This document shows, piece by piece, positions 28,038 to 35,867 of a DNA stretch of 64,000 bases. The stretch covers positions 558,001-622,000 of the forward strand of contig NZ_CP033116.1 of the NCBI RefSeq assembly GCF_009497895.1, read 5' to 3'. The notes below the pieces were generated by a model that was given only the letters and a program-made list of their open reading frames with translations, was not told where the DNA came from and ran no database searches. The position numbers and the translations under genes were made by a program. The stretch is from Halopseudomonas pelagia. GTDB taxonomy: Bacteria; Pseudomonadota; Gammaproteobacteria; Pseudomonadales; Pseudomonadaceae. Each line of letters starts with the position of its first letter. The stretch's first letter is position 1.

Positions 28038-28052
28038 GGCGCCAAAGGCGCC

Positions 28053-28847
28053 CTAAACCCCGAGGCGTTCGATGTCGCGAGCAAGCATGGCCAACTGGTG
28101 CGCCAGCTGATTTTTGACCTTCTCTTCCGAGACCAGATAAGAAGGTGCGCCGCAGGTCAGGGCCATGATGGTGCCGTCCTGCAGAAACAGGGGCACGCCT
28201 GCGGCGTTGACATTACGGTCCCAGTTGCCGAGCGACAGGCAGAAACCGTGCTGGCGATAGTCTTCGAAACTGTCCATCAGCTGCGCATGCATCTCGGTCC
28301 AGTTGTCCGGGTTGCGGGCGGCGAGGGCATCCAGCACGTGGCTGCGTTCATCATCTTTCATCGCAGCCAGGTAGGCGCGGCCAGCGGCGGTAGTAGCTAG
28401 CGGCAGGCGAACGCCGACATCCATACGCAACGAGGTGGATTCCGCCGGCCGGCAGTTCTCGACGTAGATCATCGACAGACGATCACGGCAGGTCAGGCCC
28501 ACAGAGGTGTTGGTCGACCGGGCGAATTCATCCATATACGGCTTGGCCAGTTGGCGCACGCGCAGATTCGATACGTAGGCGTAACCCAGTGCCAGTACGC
28601 CGGAGTCCAGCTGGTACTTTTCCAGTTGCGGCGAATAGCTCAGATAACCCAGTTTGGTCAGGGTGTAGGTCATGCGTGATACTGTGGGCTTGGGCAGGCC
28701 GGTGATCCGAGCGATGTCCTGGTTGCCCATCACTACCGCGCCCTGGCTGAAGGCGCGCAATACATCCAGCCCACGCGATAACGCCTCGACAAATTTGCGG
28801 TCCTTGGCTACAGCGGGTTCCTTGAGTAGTTCGAGATCGTCATTCAT
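28053..28847 (-). CDS. IclR-family transcriptional regulator (PcaR/PobR-like)
   Basis: The 264-residue protein has an N-terminal winged helix (about 25-85, with NQDIARITGLPKPTVSRMTYTL cut here by a recognition helix at KPTVSRM) and a C-terminal IclR effector domain with NWDRNVNAAGVPLF. The RKFVEALSRGLDVLRAF opening is characteristic of the PcaR/PcaU/PobR branch. It is divergent from the acyl-CoA ligase gene. Palindromic sites upstream of the ligase, the fusion enzyme and the PaaH-like gene make it the likely controller of this regulon. The effector is probably an acyl-CoA or acid intermediate, which is inference. Confidence 0.87.
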   Translation of the reverse strand: MNDDLELLKEPAVAKDRKFVEALSRGLDVLRAFSQGAVVMGNQDIARITGLPKPTVSRMTYTLTKLGYLSYSPQLEKYQLDSGVLALGYAYVSNLRVRQLAKPYMDEFARSTNTSVGLTCRDRLSMIYVENCRPAESTSLRMDVGVRLPLATTAAGRAYLAAMKDDERSHVLDALAARNPDNWTEMHAQLMDSFEDYRQHGFCLSLGNWDRNVNAAGVPLFLQDGTIMALTCGAPSYLVSEEKVKNQLAHQLAMLARDIERLGV

Positions 28848-28983
28848 GGGGCATTAACCTTGTGATCTTATTCAGGCCAGACAGCGGTCTTGCTTGGGAG
28901 CCAGCACGTCTCCGGACCGATTGTCCGACAACAGTCTATTATTGTTGCACACAGAGTCAGAACCATAGCAGATATGGCCGTTC

Positions 28984-28999
28984 TGCATAGCGGTATGCA
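28984..28999. promoter_or_regulatory. Palindrome in the iclR-ligase divergent region
   Basis: TGCATA-GCGG-TATGCA is a perfect 6-bp inverted repeat 136 bp upstream of the iclR start. It differs from the shared 22-bp site and could be an autoregulatory operator. Confidence 0.4.
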
Positions 29000-29061
29000 A
29001 CCAGTTTTGTCTCAATGATTGCACAGCGTTAGACGATAGAATAGCATCTTTTTGGTATTGC

Positions 29062-29083
29062 ATTCCGCTGTGCAAAATAATGA
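29062..29083 (+). promoter_or_regulatory. Shared beta-oxidation operator, site 2 (acyl-CoA ligase operon)
   Basis: Core TTCCGCTGTGCAAAATAATG, 17 bp before the ligase start. It matches 17 of 22 positions of site 1 and shares TTnCnC-n3-GCnnAATA with site 3. At this distance it would overlap the promoter or early transcript. Confidence 0.6.
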
Positions 29084-29100
29084 TTCGATAAGAGGTTTCC

Positions 29101-30729
29101 ATGTCAACACCCGCTCATTCCCCTGTCGGCACCATCGTCAGCACTCAACTGGCGCAATTGGGTCACACCAGCTTGGCTGATGTTCTGACCAAGGCCTGCC
29201 AGGACTACGCCGACAAGCCCGCCTTCTCCTGTGGCATGGACACCCTTTCCTTTAATGACCTGGATGCCAAGGCGGACGCGCTGGCGCGTTACCTGCGCGG
29301 TCCACTCGGCTTGCAGCCGGGCGAGCGCATCGCCATCCAGTTGCCGAACTTGCTGCAATACACCATCAGCATATTCGCGGCACTGAAAGCCGGTCTGGTG
29401 ATCGTCAATACCAACCCGCAATACACGCCGTTCGAAACCAGCCATCAGTTTTCCGATTCTGGCGCCCGCGCGCTGATCGTACTCGACAAGCTGCTGCCCA
29501 TGGTGCGCAAGATTCAGCCAGAGACGCAGGTTGAAATGCTGATCGTGACCAGCATTGATGATATGACCCATCCGGTGTTCGAGTCGGACGAAAGCGATGT
29601 CACGCGCTTTATGCTGGCCTTGCGCGAGGGCTCCAAGCACCCGGCAGTCAGCCCGGAACGGGGGCTGGATGACCTCGCGATTCTGCAATACACCGGTGGC
29701 ACCACGGGCGTATCCAAGGGTGCGATGCTCAGCCACCGCAATATCCTCAGCAACGTGCTGCAGGCCGTCAGCGTGATCAAGCCAGGTGATGTGGAATACG
29801 GCAACGAAGTGCGCGTTTCGCCGCTGCCGCTGTACCATATCTTCGCTTTTACCGCGAACTGCGTTGCTTCGGTATTCACTGGTTTCCACAGCATTCTGAT
29901 CACCAATCCGCGCGATCTGGACGGCATGATCGGCGATTTGAAGCGCCACCGGATTACCCTGCTGACCGGCATCAACTCGTTGTTCGTCTCGTTGATGGCG
30001 CACCCCGACTTCGACAGCATCGATTTCTCGCACCTGAAGTGGGTCAACTCCGGCGGCGCACCGTTGAATACCGAAATAGCCCGGCGCTGGCTGGAGCGCA
30101 CCGGTGCGGTGGTCCGTGAAGGTTACGGCCTGACGGAAACCTCGCCAGTGGTGGTCGCTTCCACCGCGTTCACGCCCTACAAGGAAGGCTTTATCGGTCA
30201 GGCGGTTATCGATACCGAAATGAAGACGGTCGACGATGATGGCCAGGAAACACCCCGCGGCGAGCCCGGGGAACTGCTGATCCGTGGCCCGCAGGTGATG
30301 CAGGGCTACTGGCAGCGTCCGGAAGCAACAGCAGAGACCTTCGCCGATGGCTGGCTGAAGACCGGAGATGTGGGCGTGATTGATGAAGAGGGCTTTCTCA
30401 AGCTGGTCGATCGCAAGAAGGACATGATTCTGGTCTCCGGTTTCAACGTCTACCCCAATGAAGTCGAAGACGCCGTGATGCGCCACGCTGGTATTCGCGA
30501 GTGCGTCGCTGTGGGCGTGCCGGACGAGAAGAAGGGTGAGTCGATCAAGCTCTTCGTCAGCCTGCATGATCCCAAGTTGGGCCAGGCCGAGATCATCGCC
30601 CATTGCCGCGAGCATCTGACCGGCTACAAGGTACCGAGCACCGTGGAAATCCGCGAGGATCTACCCAAGTCCACCGTAGGCAAGTTGCTGCGTCGAGTTC
30701 TGCGTGACGAAGCGAGGGCGGCCTCATGA
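29101..30729 (+). CDS. Fatty acid/carboxylate-CoA ligase (AMP-binding family, FadD/PimA-like)
   Basis: The 542-residue adenylate-forming enzyme has the phosphate-binding motif YTGGTTGVSKGAM, the YGLTETSP motif, the WLKTGDVGVIDEEGFLKLVD hinge region and the C-terminal catalytic Lys in LPKSTVGKLLRR. It activates a carboxylic acid to its CoA thioester, feeding the beta-oxidation enzymes encoded around it. FadD and PimA have similar sequences, so chain length and dicarboxylate preference cannot be read here. The crotonase gene overlaps its stop by 4 nt (ATGA). Confidence 0.88.
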   Translation: MSTPAHSPVGTIVSTQLAQLGHTSLADVLTKACQDYADKPAFSCGMDTLSFNDLDAKADALARYLRGPLGLQPGERIAIQLPNLLQYTISIFAALKAGLVIVNTNPQYTPFETSHQFSDSGARALIVLDKLLPMVRKIQPETQVEMLIVTSIDDMTHPVFESDESDVTRFMLALREGSKHPAVSPERGLDDLAILQYTGGTTGVSKGAMLSHRNILSNVLQAVSVIKPGDVEYGNEVRVSPLPLYHIFAFTANCVASVFTGFHSILITNPRDLDGMIGDLKRHRITLLTGINSLFVSLMAHPDFDSIDFSHLKWVNSGGAPLNTEIARRWLERTGAVVREGYGLTETSPVVVASTAFTPYKEGFIGQAVIDTEMKTVDDDGQETPRGEPGELLIRGPQVMQGYWQRPEATAETFADGWLKTGDVGVIDEEGFLKLVDRKKDMILVSGFNVYPNEVEDAVMRHAGIRECVAVGVPDEKKGESIKLFVSLHDPKLGQAEIIAHCREHLTGYKVPSTVEIREDLPKSTVGKLLRRVLRDEARAAS

Positions 30730-31397
30730 GCGGCCTGAGCATGGCCACCCGTGATGGCATGGCCGAAATCACTTTGAACGACGGCAAGGTCAATGCCCTG
30801 TCTCAGGTGATGATCGAGTATCTGCTGGCTGCGCTGGATCAGGCCGCGCAGGCCGACTGCGCGGTGCTGATTGTCGGCCGCGAGGGCATTTTCAGTGCCG
30901 GTTACGATCGCAAGGTGATTGACGCAGGCGGCCCGGCCCGCGACGCCATGCGCGCCGCCGGTGACCGCCTGACGCTGGCGCTGCTGGATCACCCTGCGCC
31001 GGTGGTGATCGCCAGTACCGGTCATTGCATGGCCAAGGCGGCGTTCATGTTGCTGCTGGCTGATTATCGACTGGGCGCCGAGGGTGCCTTTACTACCGGC
31101 CTGAATGAAGTGGCCATTGGCATGAGCATGCCGCCAGCGGCGATGGAGCTGGCCCGGGAACGCATAACCCCGCAATGGTTGTCACGCTGCGCCCTGCAGG
31201 CCGAGTCGATGGACCCTGCGCAGGCACTGCAAGCCGGTTTTCTGGATGAGCTGGCCGCCCCGGATCAACTGCTGGAAAAGGCCCGCATCAAACTCGCGGA
31301 ACTGGCCGCGCTGGATCGCACGGCCTATCGGGAAACCCGTCAGCGTGTGAACGCTCCGCTGCGTGAGCGGATACTGCCATTGTTGACGCTGAGCTAA
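30726..31397 (+). CDS. Crotonase-family protein (short enoyl-CoA hydratase/isomerase homologue)
   Basis: At 223 residues it is shorter than a typical enoyl-CoA hydratase (about 257). The crotonase opening (VNALSQVMIEYLLAAL) and the first oxyanion segment (FSAGYDRK) are recognisable. However, the usual GGGxE segment reads GHCMAKAAFMLL, so the first catalytic Glu is missing, while the second may be retained in LNEVAIGMSMPP. It could be an isomerase or thioesterase-like variant rather than a hydratase. It is translationally coupled to the ligase and shares its operator. Confidence 0.75.
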   Translation: MSGLSMATRDGMAEITLNDGKVNALSQVMIEYLLAALDQAAQADCAVLIVGREGIFSAGYDRKVIDAGGPARDAMRAAGDRLTLALLDHPAPVVIASTGHCMAKAAFMLLLADYRLGAEGAFTTGLNEVAIGMSMPPAAMELARERITPQWLSRCALQAESMDPAQALQAGFLDELAAPDQLLEKARIKLAELAALDRTAYRETRQRVNAPLRERILPLLTLS

Positions 31398-31412
31398 GCT
31401 TAGCTAAAGCGA

Positions 31413-31436
31413 AGGCCGAGAAGGAACTCGGCCTTG
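31413..31436. terminator. Hairpin between the convergent crotonase and PEBP genes
   Basis: AAGGCCGAG pairs perfectly with CTCGGCCTT around a 6-nt loop, 15 bp after the crotonase stop. It has no T run, so it is only a probable terminator. Confidence 0.6.
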
Positions 31437-31449
31437 CAGGGGGAGGTTA

Positions 31450-31932
31450 TCAGCCGCGCTGGTATGTGCCGATCAGGCGGTTCATCGCCAGGCAGTGCGG
31501 CTCAACCTTGGCCAGCAACTCCCACAATGTCAGCCCTTCGGGCAGATTGAGTTCGCTGTCCAACGCCAATACCCAGAAATAATACTGATGCTTGCCGTGG
31601 CCTTCGGGCGGCATCGGGCCGTTGTAACCCGGCTTGCCGAAGTTGTTCTTGCCTTGCGTGTGCTGATCGCAGCCTTCGGGAATCGACGTGGTTGAGGCCG
31701 GAATGTTGTAGTGCACCCAGTGTACGAAGCCGTAGGTGCCATTGGCAGAGATCAGCGGCGCGTCCGGGTCATGGCAGACCACGGCGTAGCTTTTGGTGCC
31801 CTCGGGCGCGTTCTTCCAGCTCAGCGCCGGGGATACATCTTCACCCTCACCAGTATGCTTGGTGGGGATGGCCCCCTCGTTTTCAAAGGCGCTGCTGCTC
31901 AGTTGTAGATCATTGCTGAATGCGAAACCCAT
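31450..31932 (-). CDS. YbhB/YbcL-family (Raf kinase inhibitor-like, PEBP) protein
   Basis: The 160-residue protein has the bacterial PEBP core: GEGEDVSPALSWKNAPEGT, the ligand-site motif HDPDAPL and the FVHWVHYNIP segment. There is no signal peptide, so it is cytoplasmic. A GGAG site lies 6 nt before the ATG. The biochemical role of bacterial PEBPs is unknown. It is a monocistronic neighbour of the beta-oxidation genes, with no clear link to them. Confidence 0.85.
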   Translation of the reverse strand: MGFAFSNDLQLSSSAFENEGAIPTKHTGEGEDVSPALSWKNAPEGTKSYAVVCHDPDAPLISANGTYGFVHWVHYNIPASTTSIPEGCDQHTQGKNNFGKPGYNGPMPPEGHGKHQYYFWVLALDSELNLPEGLTLWELLAKVEPHCLAMNRLIGTYQRG

Positions 31933-31972
31933 AACGTTCTCCTCGAATAGTCCAGGTGAAACTCGGTTGGAA

Positions 31973-32287
31973 TCAACTCCAGCGTATCAGTGCGCTAAGC
32001 AACCATAAACCCAGCAAGCACCAGATGACGCCGCCAAAAATGCGTTTGTGCAGAAAGGCTCGAACCCCTGCGTAAATCATGATCAGGCCAACCACCACAA
32101 AAATGACGGTGAAGATATTGCTGTCGACACCCAGTGCCCGGGAGAAACCGTTTACAAAGGCGGAGCTGGCGCCAGCGAGCACGTCAAAGATCCATGCCAG
32201 GCTATCGACCAACAGGCGGATGACGGTACCAAAGGCTTCGCCGAGCCATTCAAACGGGTTGGAGTTCAGTTGCATTGATGCATTCAC
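31973..32287 (-). CDS. Small membrane protein of unknown function
   Basis: About 104 residues, or 100 if it starts at the ATG at 32275. It has an amphipathic N-terminal half (WLGEAFGTVIRLLVDSLAWI) and two hydrophobic helices at about 59-78 and 83-100. I recognise no family. Neither start (GTG 32287 or ATG 32275) has a convincing ribosome site. The hydrophobic pattern and clean frame support a real gene, but weakly. Confidence 0.5.
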   Translation of the reverse strand: MNASMQLNSNPFEWLGEAFGTVIRLLVDSLAWIFDVLAGASSAFVNGFSRALGVDSNIFTVIFVVVGLIMIYAGVRAFLHKRIFGGVIWCLLGLWLLSALIRWS

Positions 32288-32367
32288 TATACGGGTGGAT
32301 GTGGTGGAGCACTTTATCAGAAAACAAGGAGGGAGCTTAGTTCAGTGGGGCGGGATGGTGCTTGAAG

Positions 32368-32392
32368 CCCTTCGCGGCGAGGCCGCGAAGGG
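32368..32392. terminator. Hairpin downstream of the thiolase gene
   Basis: CCCTTCGCGG (32368-32377) pairs perfectly with CCGCGAAGGG (32383-32392) around CGAGG, 23 bp after the thiolase stop on the minus strand. It lacks a T run. Confidence 0.55.
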
Positions 32393-32415
32393 TTTACGAA
32401 CAAAACAGACAGGTA

Positions 32416-33615
32416 TCAGACGCGCTCGATAACCGCAGCTACGCCCTGACCCAGACCAATACACAGACTGACCAGTGCATAACGCTTGCCGGTACGTTCC
32501 AGCTGACGCAGTGCGGTCAGGGTCAGACGCGCACCCGAGGCGCCGAGCGGGTGGCCGACGGCAATGGCGCCGCCGTTCGGGTTCAGGCGCGGATCGTCGA
32601 AGGCGATGCCCAGCTGCTTGGCGCAGCCGAGAACCTGGGAAGCGAAGGCTTCGTTGATCTCGATCACGTCCATGTCATCCAGGCTCAGACCGGCACGGCT
32701 CAGCGCCTTTTTGCAGGCTTCAACCGGGCCCAGGCCCATCACGCGAGGGGCGACACCGGATACGGCGCCAGCGAGGATCTTCGCCCGCGGCTTGATGCCG
32801 TACTTCTGGCCGATGGCTTCAGAGCCAATCAGCAACGCGGCTGCGCCGTCGTTCACGCCTGAGGCGTTGCCGGCAGTGACCACGCCATCCTTGAACAGCG
32901 AACGCAGGTTGGAGAGCACGTCCAGAGTGCTGTCTGCACGCGGATGCTCATCCTGATCAACCAGTTTGGCCGGCTTCTTGCGGCCCTGGGAGACTTCAAT
33001 CGGATGGATTTCTTCGGCAAAGAAGCCATCGGCACGTGCTGCTTCATACAATGCCTGGCTGCGCGCGGCGTAAGTGTCGGCCTGTTCGCGGGTAATACCC
33101 AGATCGGCGGCAACGTTGTCGGCGGTTTGCGGCATGGTGTCATCACCGTATTCATCTTCCACCTTGGGGTTGGGGAAGCGCGCGCCGATGGTGCTGTCGA
33201 ACGCGCGGAAATCGCGTGAGTAGGCACTTTCGCTCTTGGCAATCACAAAGGGCGCGCGGCTCATGCTTTCGGCGCCGCCAGCGACAAACAGCTCGCCTTC
33301 GCCGGTTTTCACCGCGCGCGAGGCATCCAGAATTGCCGCCAGACCAGAGCCACACAGACGGTTGACGGTGACGCCAGCGACTTCCTGCGGCAGACCCGCC
33401 AGCAGGCCGGCGTGACGCGCGATATTGCGCGCATCTTCGCCCGCCTGGTTGGTGCAACCCATGATCACATCTTCGTAATCCTGACCTTCAAATCCGTTAC
33501 GGGCAACCAGCGCACGCATGACTTCAGCGAGCAGGTCGTCGGGGCGCACGCTGGCCAGAGCACCGGCGTGGCGGCCAAAAGGGGAGCGCAAACCATCATA
33601 GATATAGGCAGTCAT
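32416..33615 (-). CDS. Acetyl-CoA acyltransferase (thiolase, PcaF/PaaJ-like)
   Basis: This 399-residue thiolase has the nucleophile Cys in NRLCGSG, the catalytic His in GHPLGASGAR and the second Cys in VSLCIGLGQG. The GCTNQAGEDARNIAR region and the TIGARFPNP block are typical of 3-oxoadipyl-CoA/beta-ketoadipyl thiolases. It completes the cycle by cleaving 3-oxoacyl-CoA to acetyl-CoA. With the ligase and PimF/C/D-like genes nearby, medium-chain or dicarboxylic substrates are likely. It starts 5 nt after the PaaH-like gene. Confidence 0.88.
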   Translation of the reverse strand: MTAYIYDGLRSPFGRHAGALASVRPDDLLAEVMRALVARNGFEGQDYEDVIMGCTNQAGEDARNIARHAGLLAGLPQEVAGVTVNRLCGSGLAAILDASRAVKTGEGELFVAGGAESMSRAPFVIAKSESAYSRDFRAFDSTIGARFPNPKVEDEYGDDTMPQTADNVAADLGITREQADTYAARSQALYEAARADGFFAEEIHPIEVSQGRKKPAKLVDQDEHPRADSTLDVLSNLRSLFKDGVVTAGNASGVNDGAAALLIGSEAIGQKYGIKPRAKILAGAVSGVAPRVMGLGPVEACKKALSRAGLSLDDMDVIEINEAFASQVLGCAKQLGIAFDDPRLNPNGGAIAVGHPLGASGARLTLTALRQLERTGKRYALVSLCIGLGQGVAAVIERV

Positions 33616-33620
33616 TCAAA

Positions 33621-35135
33621 TTACTCCTGGATGTCGGGTGTGGTCAGCGGCAGGTCAAGCTGCACGCGGCGTCGTAGCCAGGGGCTGGGACGGTAGCGCG
33701 GCTCGCCATACACGGCCTGCAGATTGTTCAAAACGGTGAGGATGTTGCACTTCTTGTAATGTTCGCCGAACGCCAACGGGCCTTTGGGGTAACCCAGGGC
33801 CAGTTGAATGGCGCGGTCGAGCGTGTCCGGCGTGGCGATGCCTTTCTGCGCAATCTCGCAGCCAAGGTTGACCACGCTGGCGATCAGCCGCTGGATAACA
33901 AAGCCGGGCGAATCGTTGATCACTTCCACCGGCACGCCATCGGCACTCAACGCCTGTCGGGCCTGGGCGACGGTGTCGGCGCTGCTGGCCGGGTTGCGCA
34001 TCAACACACGGCGCTTGTCCCAGTCGGCAAAGCAGTCAATAGCCACGGTGCGCTCGGCCGGCAATGCCTGACGCGCCAGGCTGTTGGTGCAGTCTTCACC
34101 CAGGGGAGCCACCAGGCAAATTGCCTCGGGGCTGGGGATATTGGTATCTTCCAGGGTCGCGCCAGCGGCGGTCAGGGCAGCAGACACATTGCTGCGCACC
34201 ACATCATCATGTGTGTCCAGCCAGAACGGCCGGTTGACGATTACGGTTTCCGGTTCGGCTTCCGGCTGCTCGATCTTCTGGCCATCTTCGTAACGATAAA
34301 AGCCCTGCCCGGTCTTTCGGCCCAGCAGGCCTGCTGCCACGCGCTGCGCCGCGATAAAGGACGGGGTATAGCGCGGGTCATGGTAGAACTGCTCGTAGAC
34401 CGACTCCATCACCGCGTGGGATACATCCAGCCCAGTCAGGTCGAACAGCTCGAACGGCCCCATGCGAAAGCCGGGACCATCGCGCAGAATACGGTCGATC
34501 TGCTGCGGTGTCGCGACGCCCTCGCTGAGAATGCGCAAGGCTTCGGTGCCAAAGGCACGGCCAGCGTGGTTGACCAGAAAGCCGGGGGTGTCCGGGGTGA
34601 TCGCAGCAAAATGCCCGGCAGCTTCGGCCAGTTCGACCAGCCCCTTTACATAACGCTCATCGGTGCGCTCGCCGCGGACCACCTCGACAATCTTCATCAA
34701 CGGCACGGGATTGAAAAAGTGGAAACCCGCTACCCGTTCGGGCCGCTTGCAGGTACTGGCAATGCGCGTAACGGACAGGGAAGAGGTGTTGGTCGCCAGC
34801 ACGCAGTCATCACGCACGATGGCTTCCAGCTGATCGAATAGCTTCTGCTTGACCTCGAGCAACTCGACGATGGCTTCAATCACCAGATCGCAGTCTTTTA
34901 ATGCGTCGAGTTCGGCAGCCGGCTGCATGCGCGCCATGGTTGCTTCGAAATCCGCTTCGCTGAGCTTGCCCTTGGCCACCGAGCGCTGCAGCAGGTTGCG
35001 ATTGAAGGCGATGGCATCATCAATCGCTTCGGCGCGGGTATCGTAAATCAGTACCTGTTGGCCACTGCTGGCGAATAACTGAGCGATACCTCGGCCCATG
35101 GCTCCTGCGCCGATCACGCCAATTCGGTTGAACAT
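33621..35135 (-). CDS. 3-hydroxyacyl-CoA dehydrogenase (PaaH/PaaC-like)
   Basis: The 504-residue enzyme has an N-terminal Rossmann domain (IGVIGAGAMGRGIAQLFASS), the family motif VAGFHFFNPVPLMKIVEVV, and two C-terminal dehydrogenase domains in tandem. This layout is typical of PaaH-type enzymes of phenylacetate and related catabolism. No other paa genes are present, so here it more likely oxidises 3-hydroxy-dicarboxyl- or acyl-CoA with the adjacent thiolase. A perfect 7-bp inverted repeat, the third shared operator site, lies 27 bp upstream. Confidence 0.88.
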   Translation of the reverse strand: MFNRIGVIGAGAMGRGIAQLFASSGQQVLIYDTRAEAIDDAIAFNRNLLQRSVAKGKLSEADFEATMARMQPAAELDALKDCDLVIEAIVELLEVKQKLFDQLEAIVRDDCVLATNTSSLSVTRIASTCKRPERVAGFHFFNPVPLMKIVEVVRGERTDERYVKGLVELAEAAGHFAAITPDTPGFLVNHAGRAFGTEALRILSEGVATPQQIDRILRDGPGFRMGPFELFDLTGLDVSHAVMESVYEQFYHDPRYTPSFIAAQRVAAGLLGRKTGQGFYRYEDGQKIEQPEAEPETVIVNRPFWLDTHDDVVRSNVSAALTAAGATLEDTNIPSPEAICLVAPLGEDCTNSLARQALPAERTVAIDCFADWDKRRVLMRNPASSADTVAQARQALSADGVPVEVINDSPGFVIQRLIASVVNLGCEIAQKGIATPDTLDRAIQLALGYPKGPLAFGEHYKKCNILTVLNNLQAVYGEPRYRPSPWLRRRVQLDLPLTTPDIQE

Positions 35136-35161
35136 GCAATGACTCCTTATTCACCCTGTCA

Positions 35162-35183
35162 ATTCCGCATGGCGGAATAGTAT
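35162..35183 (-). promoter_or_regulatory. Shared beta-oxidation operator, site 3 (PaaH-thiolase operon)
   Basis: ATTCCGC-ATG-GCGGAAT (35162-35178) is a perfect inverted repeat with 7-bp arms, followed by AGTAT. It shares 11 invariant positions with sites 1 and 2 and lies 26 bp upstream of the PaaH-like start. Confidence 0.62.
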
Positions 35184-35422
35184 TTCGTTTAAGATGGTGC
35201 GAGATTAAATCCTGCCGGGGATCAGCGCAAGTTTGCTGGCCTGAGATGGACCGACGTACCGCAGGTCGGTATTGCCTGTGGCATAATTGTCTCCCCCTGG
35301 TACAAATCGAGCTCTACATACAAGCAAGCCCGCCCTTGGCGGTTTGCGCCTCTGTCAGCTTGAATCTCTATCGGATGTGGCAGAAACGAGTGTAGTAACA
35401 ATAGCGTAGTTAAAAAGGGTGG

Positions 35423-35857
35423 GTGTCTGTGAATAAAGACCAACAGCAAGCCGTAGAACGCTCCGTTACCGGATTCTTTCAGGATCTGGGTTGTGAGTTG
35501 CTGGAGTATTCCGAAGGCCGCGCCGTGGTCGGTCTGACGCTGACACCGCGACATATGAACAACGCCGGCAATCTGCACGGTGGTGTCACCGCCAGCCTGC
35601 TGGATATCGCCATGGGGCTGTGTGGCACCTGGGCACCGACCGCCGAAGAGCGCCGGGTAGCCATCACCCTCTCGCTCAACGTGAACTTCTCCGCCACCGC
35701 GCAAATCGGCACCCAGGTACGCGCAGTAGCAACCTGCCGCAGCGCCGGGCACAAGGTATTCATGGCTGCCTGCGATCTGCTGGATGAAAACGACAAGCTG
35801 ATCGGCTTTGGCGAAGGCGTGCTGAAAAAGGGTGCCTACCGCAAGGACCTGCCGTGA
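35423..35857 (+). CDS. PaaI-family hot-dog thioesterase
   Basis: The 144-residue hot-dog protein has the PaaI signature MNNAGNLHGGVTASLLDIAMG, seen here as HGGVTASLLD with the active-site Asp. The start is GTG at 35423 or 35429; AAGGGTGG upstream does not decide. It hydrolyses acyl- or aryl-CoA thioesters and may release CoA from stalled intermediates of the neighbouring pathway. The next gene begins 10 nt after its stop, indicating cotranscription. Confidence 0.85.
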   Translation: MSVNKDQQQAVERSVTGFFQDLGCELLEYSEGRAVVGLTLTPRHMNNAGNLHGGVTASLLDIAMGLCGTWAPTAEERRVAITLSLNVNFSATAQIGTQVRAVATCRSAGHKVFMAACDLLDENDKLIGFGEGVLKKGAYRKDLP

Positions 35858-35867
35858 GCCAACGCGT

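Larger units (their letters stand above)
27695..28052. other. 358-bp intergenic region with operator, hairpins and AGCTTCAAGC repeats
   Basis: No gene is visible. From right to left it holds a GGCGCC-AAA-GGCGCC hairpin just after iclR (28038-28052), two AGCTTGCAAG-type repeats in opposite orientation (27945-27968 and 28005-28037), a GC-rich hairpin (27927-27945) and the operator of the fusion-enzyme operon (27812-27833). Confidence 0.65.

Noticed and set aside
29104..30615. 503-residue open frame on the minus strand
   Set aside because: It is wholly antisense to the acyl-CoA ligase gene, has low-complexity His/Gln-rich composition and no recognisable domain.
33759..34841. 360-residue plus-strand frame
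   Set aside because: Antisense to the PaaH-like gene; no ribosome site or domain.
32416..35135. Thiolase and PaaH-like genes as part of a phenylacetate pathway
   Set aside because: No paaABCDE, paaK, paaG or paaZ gene is in the window, and the shared operator ties them to the PimF/ligase operons.
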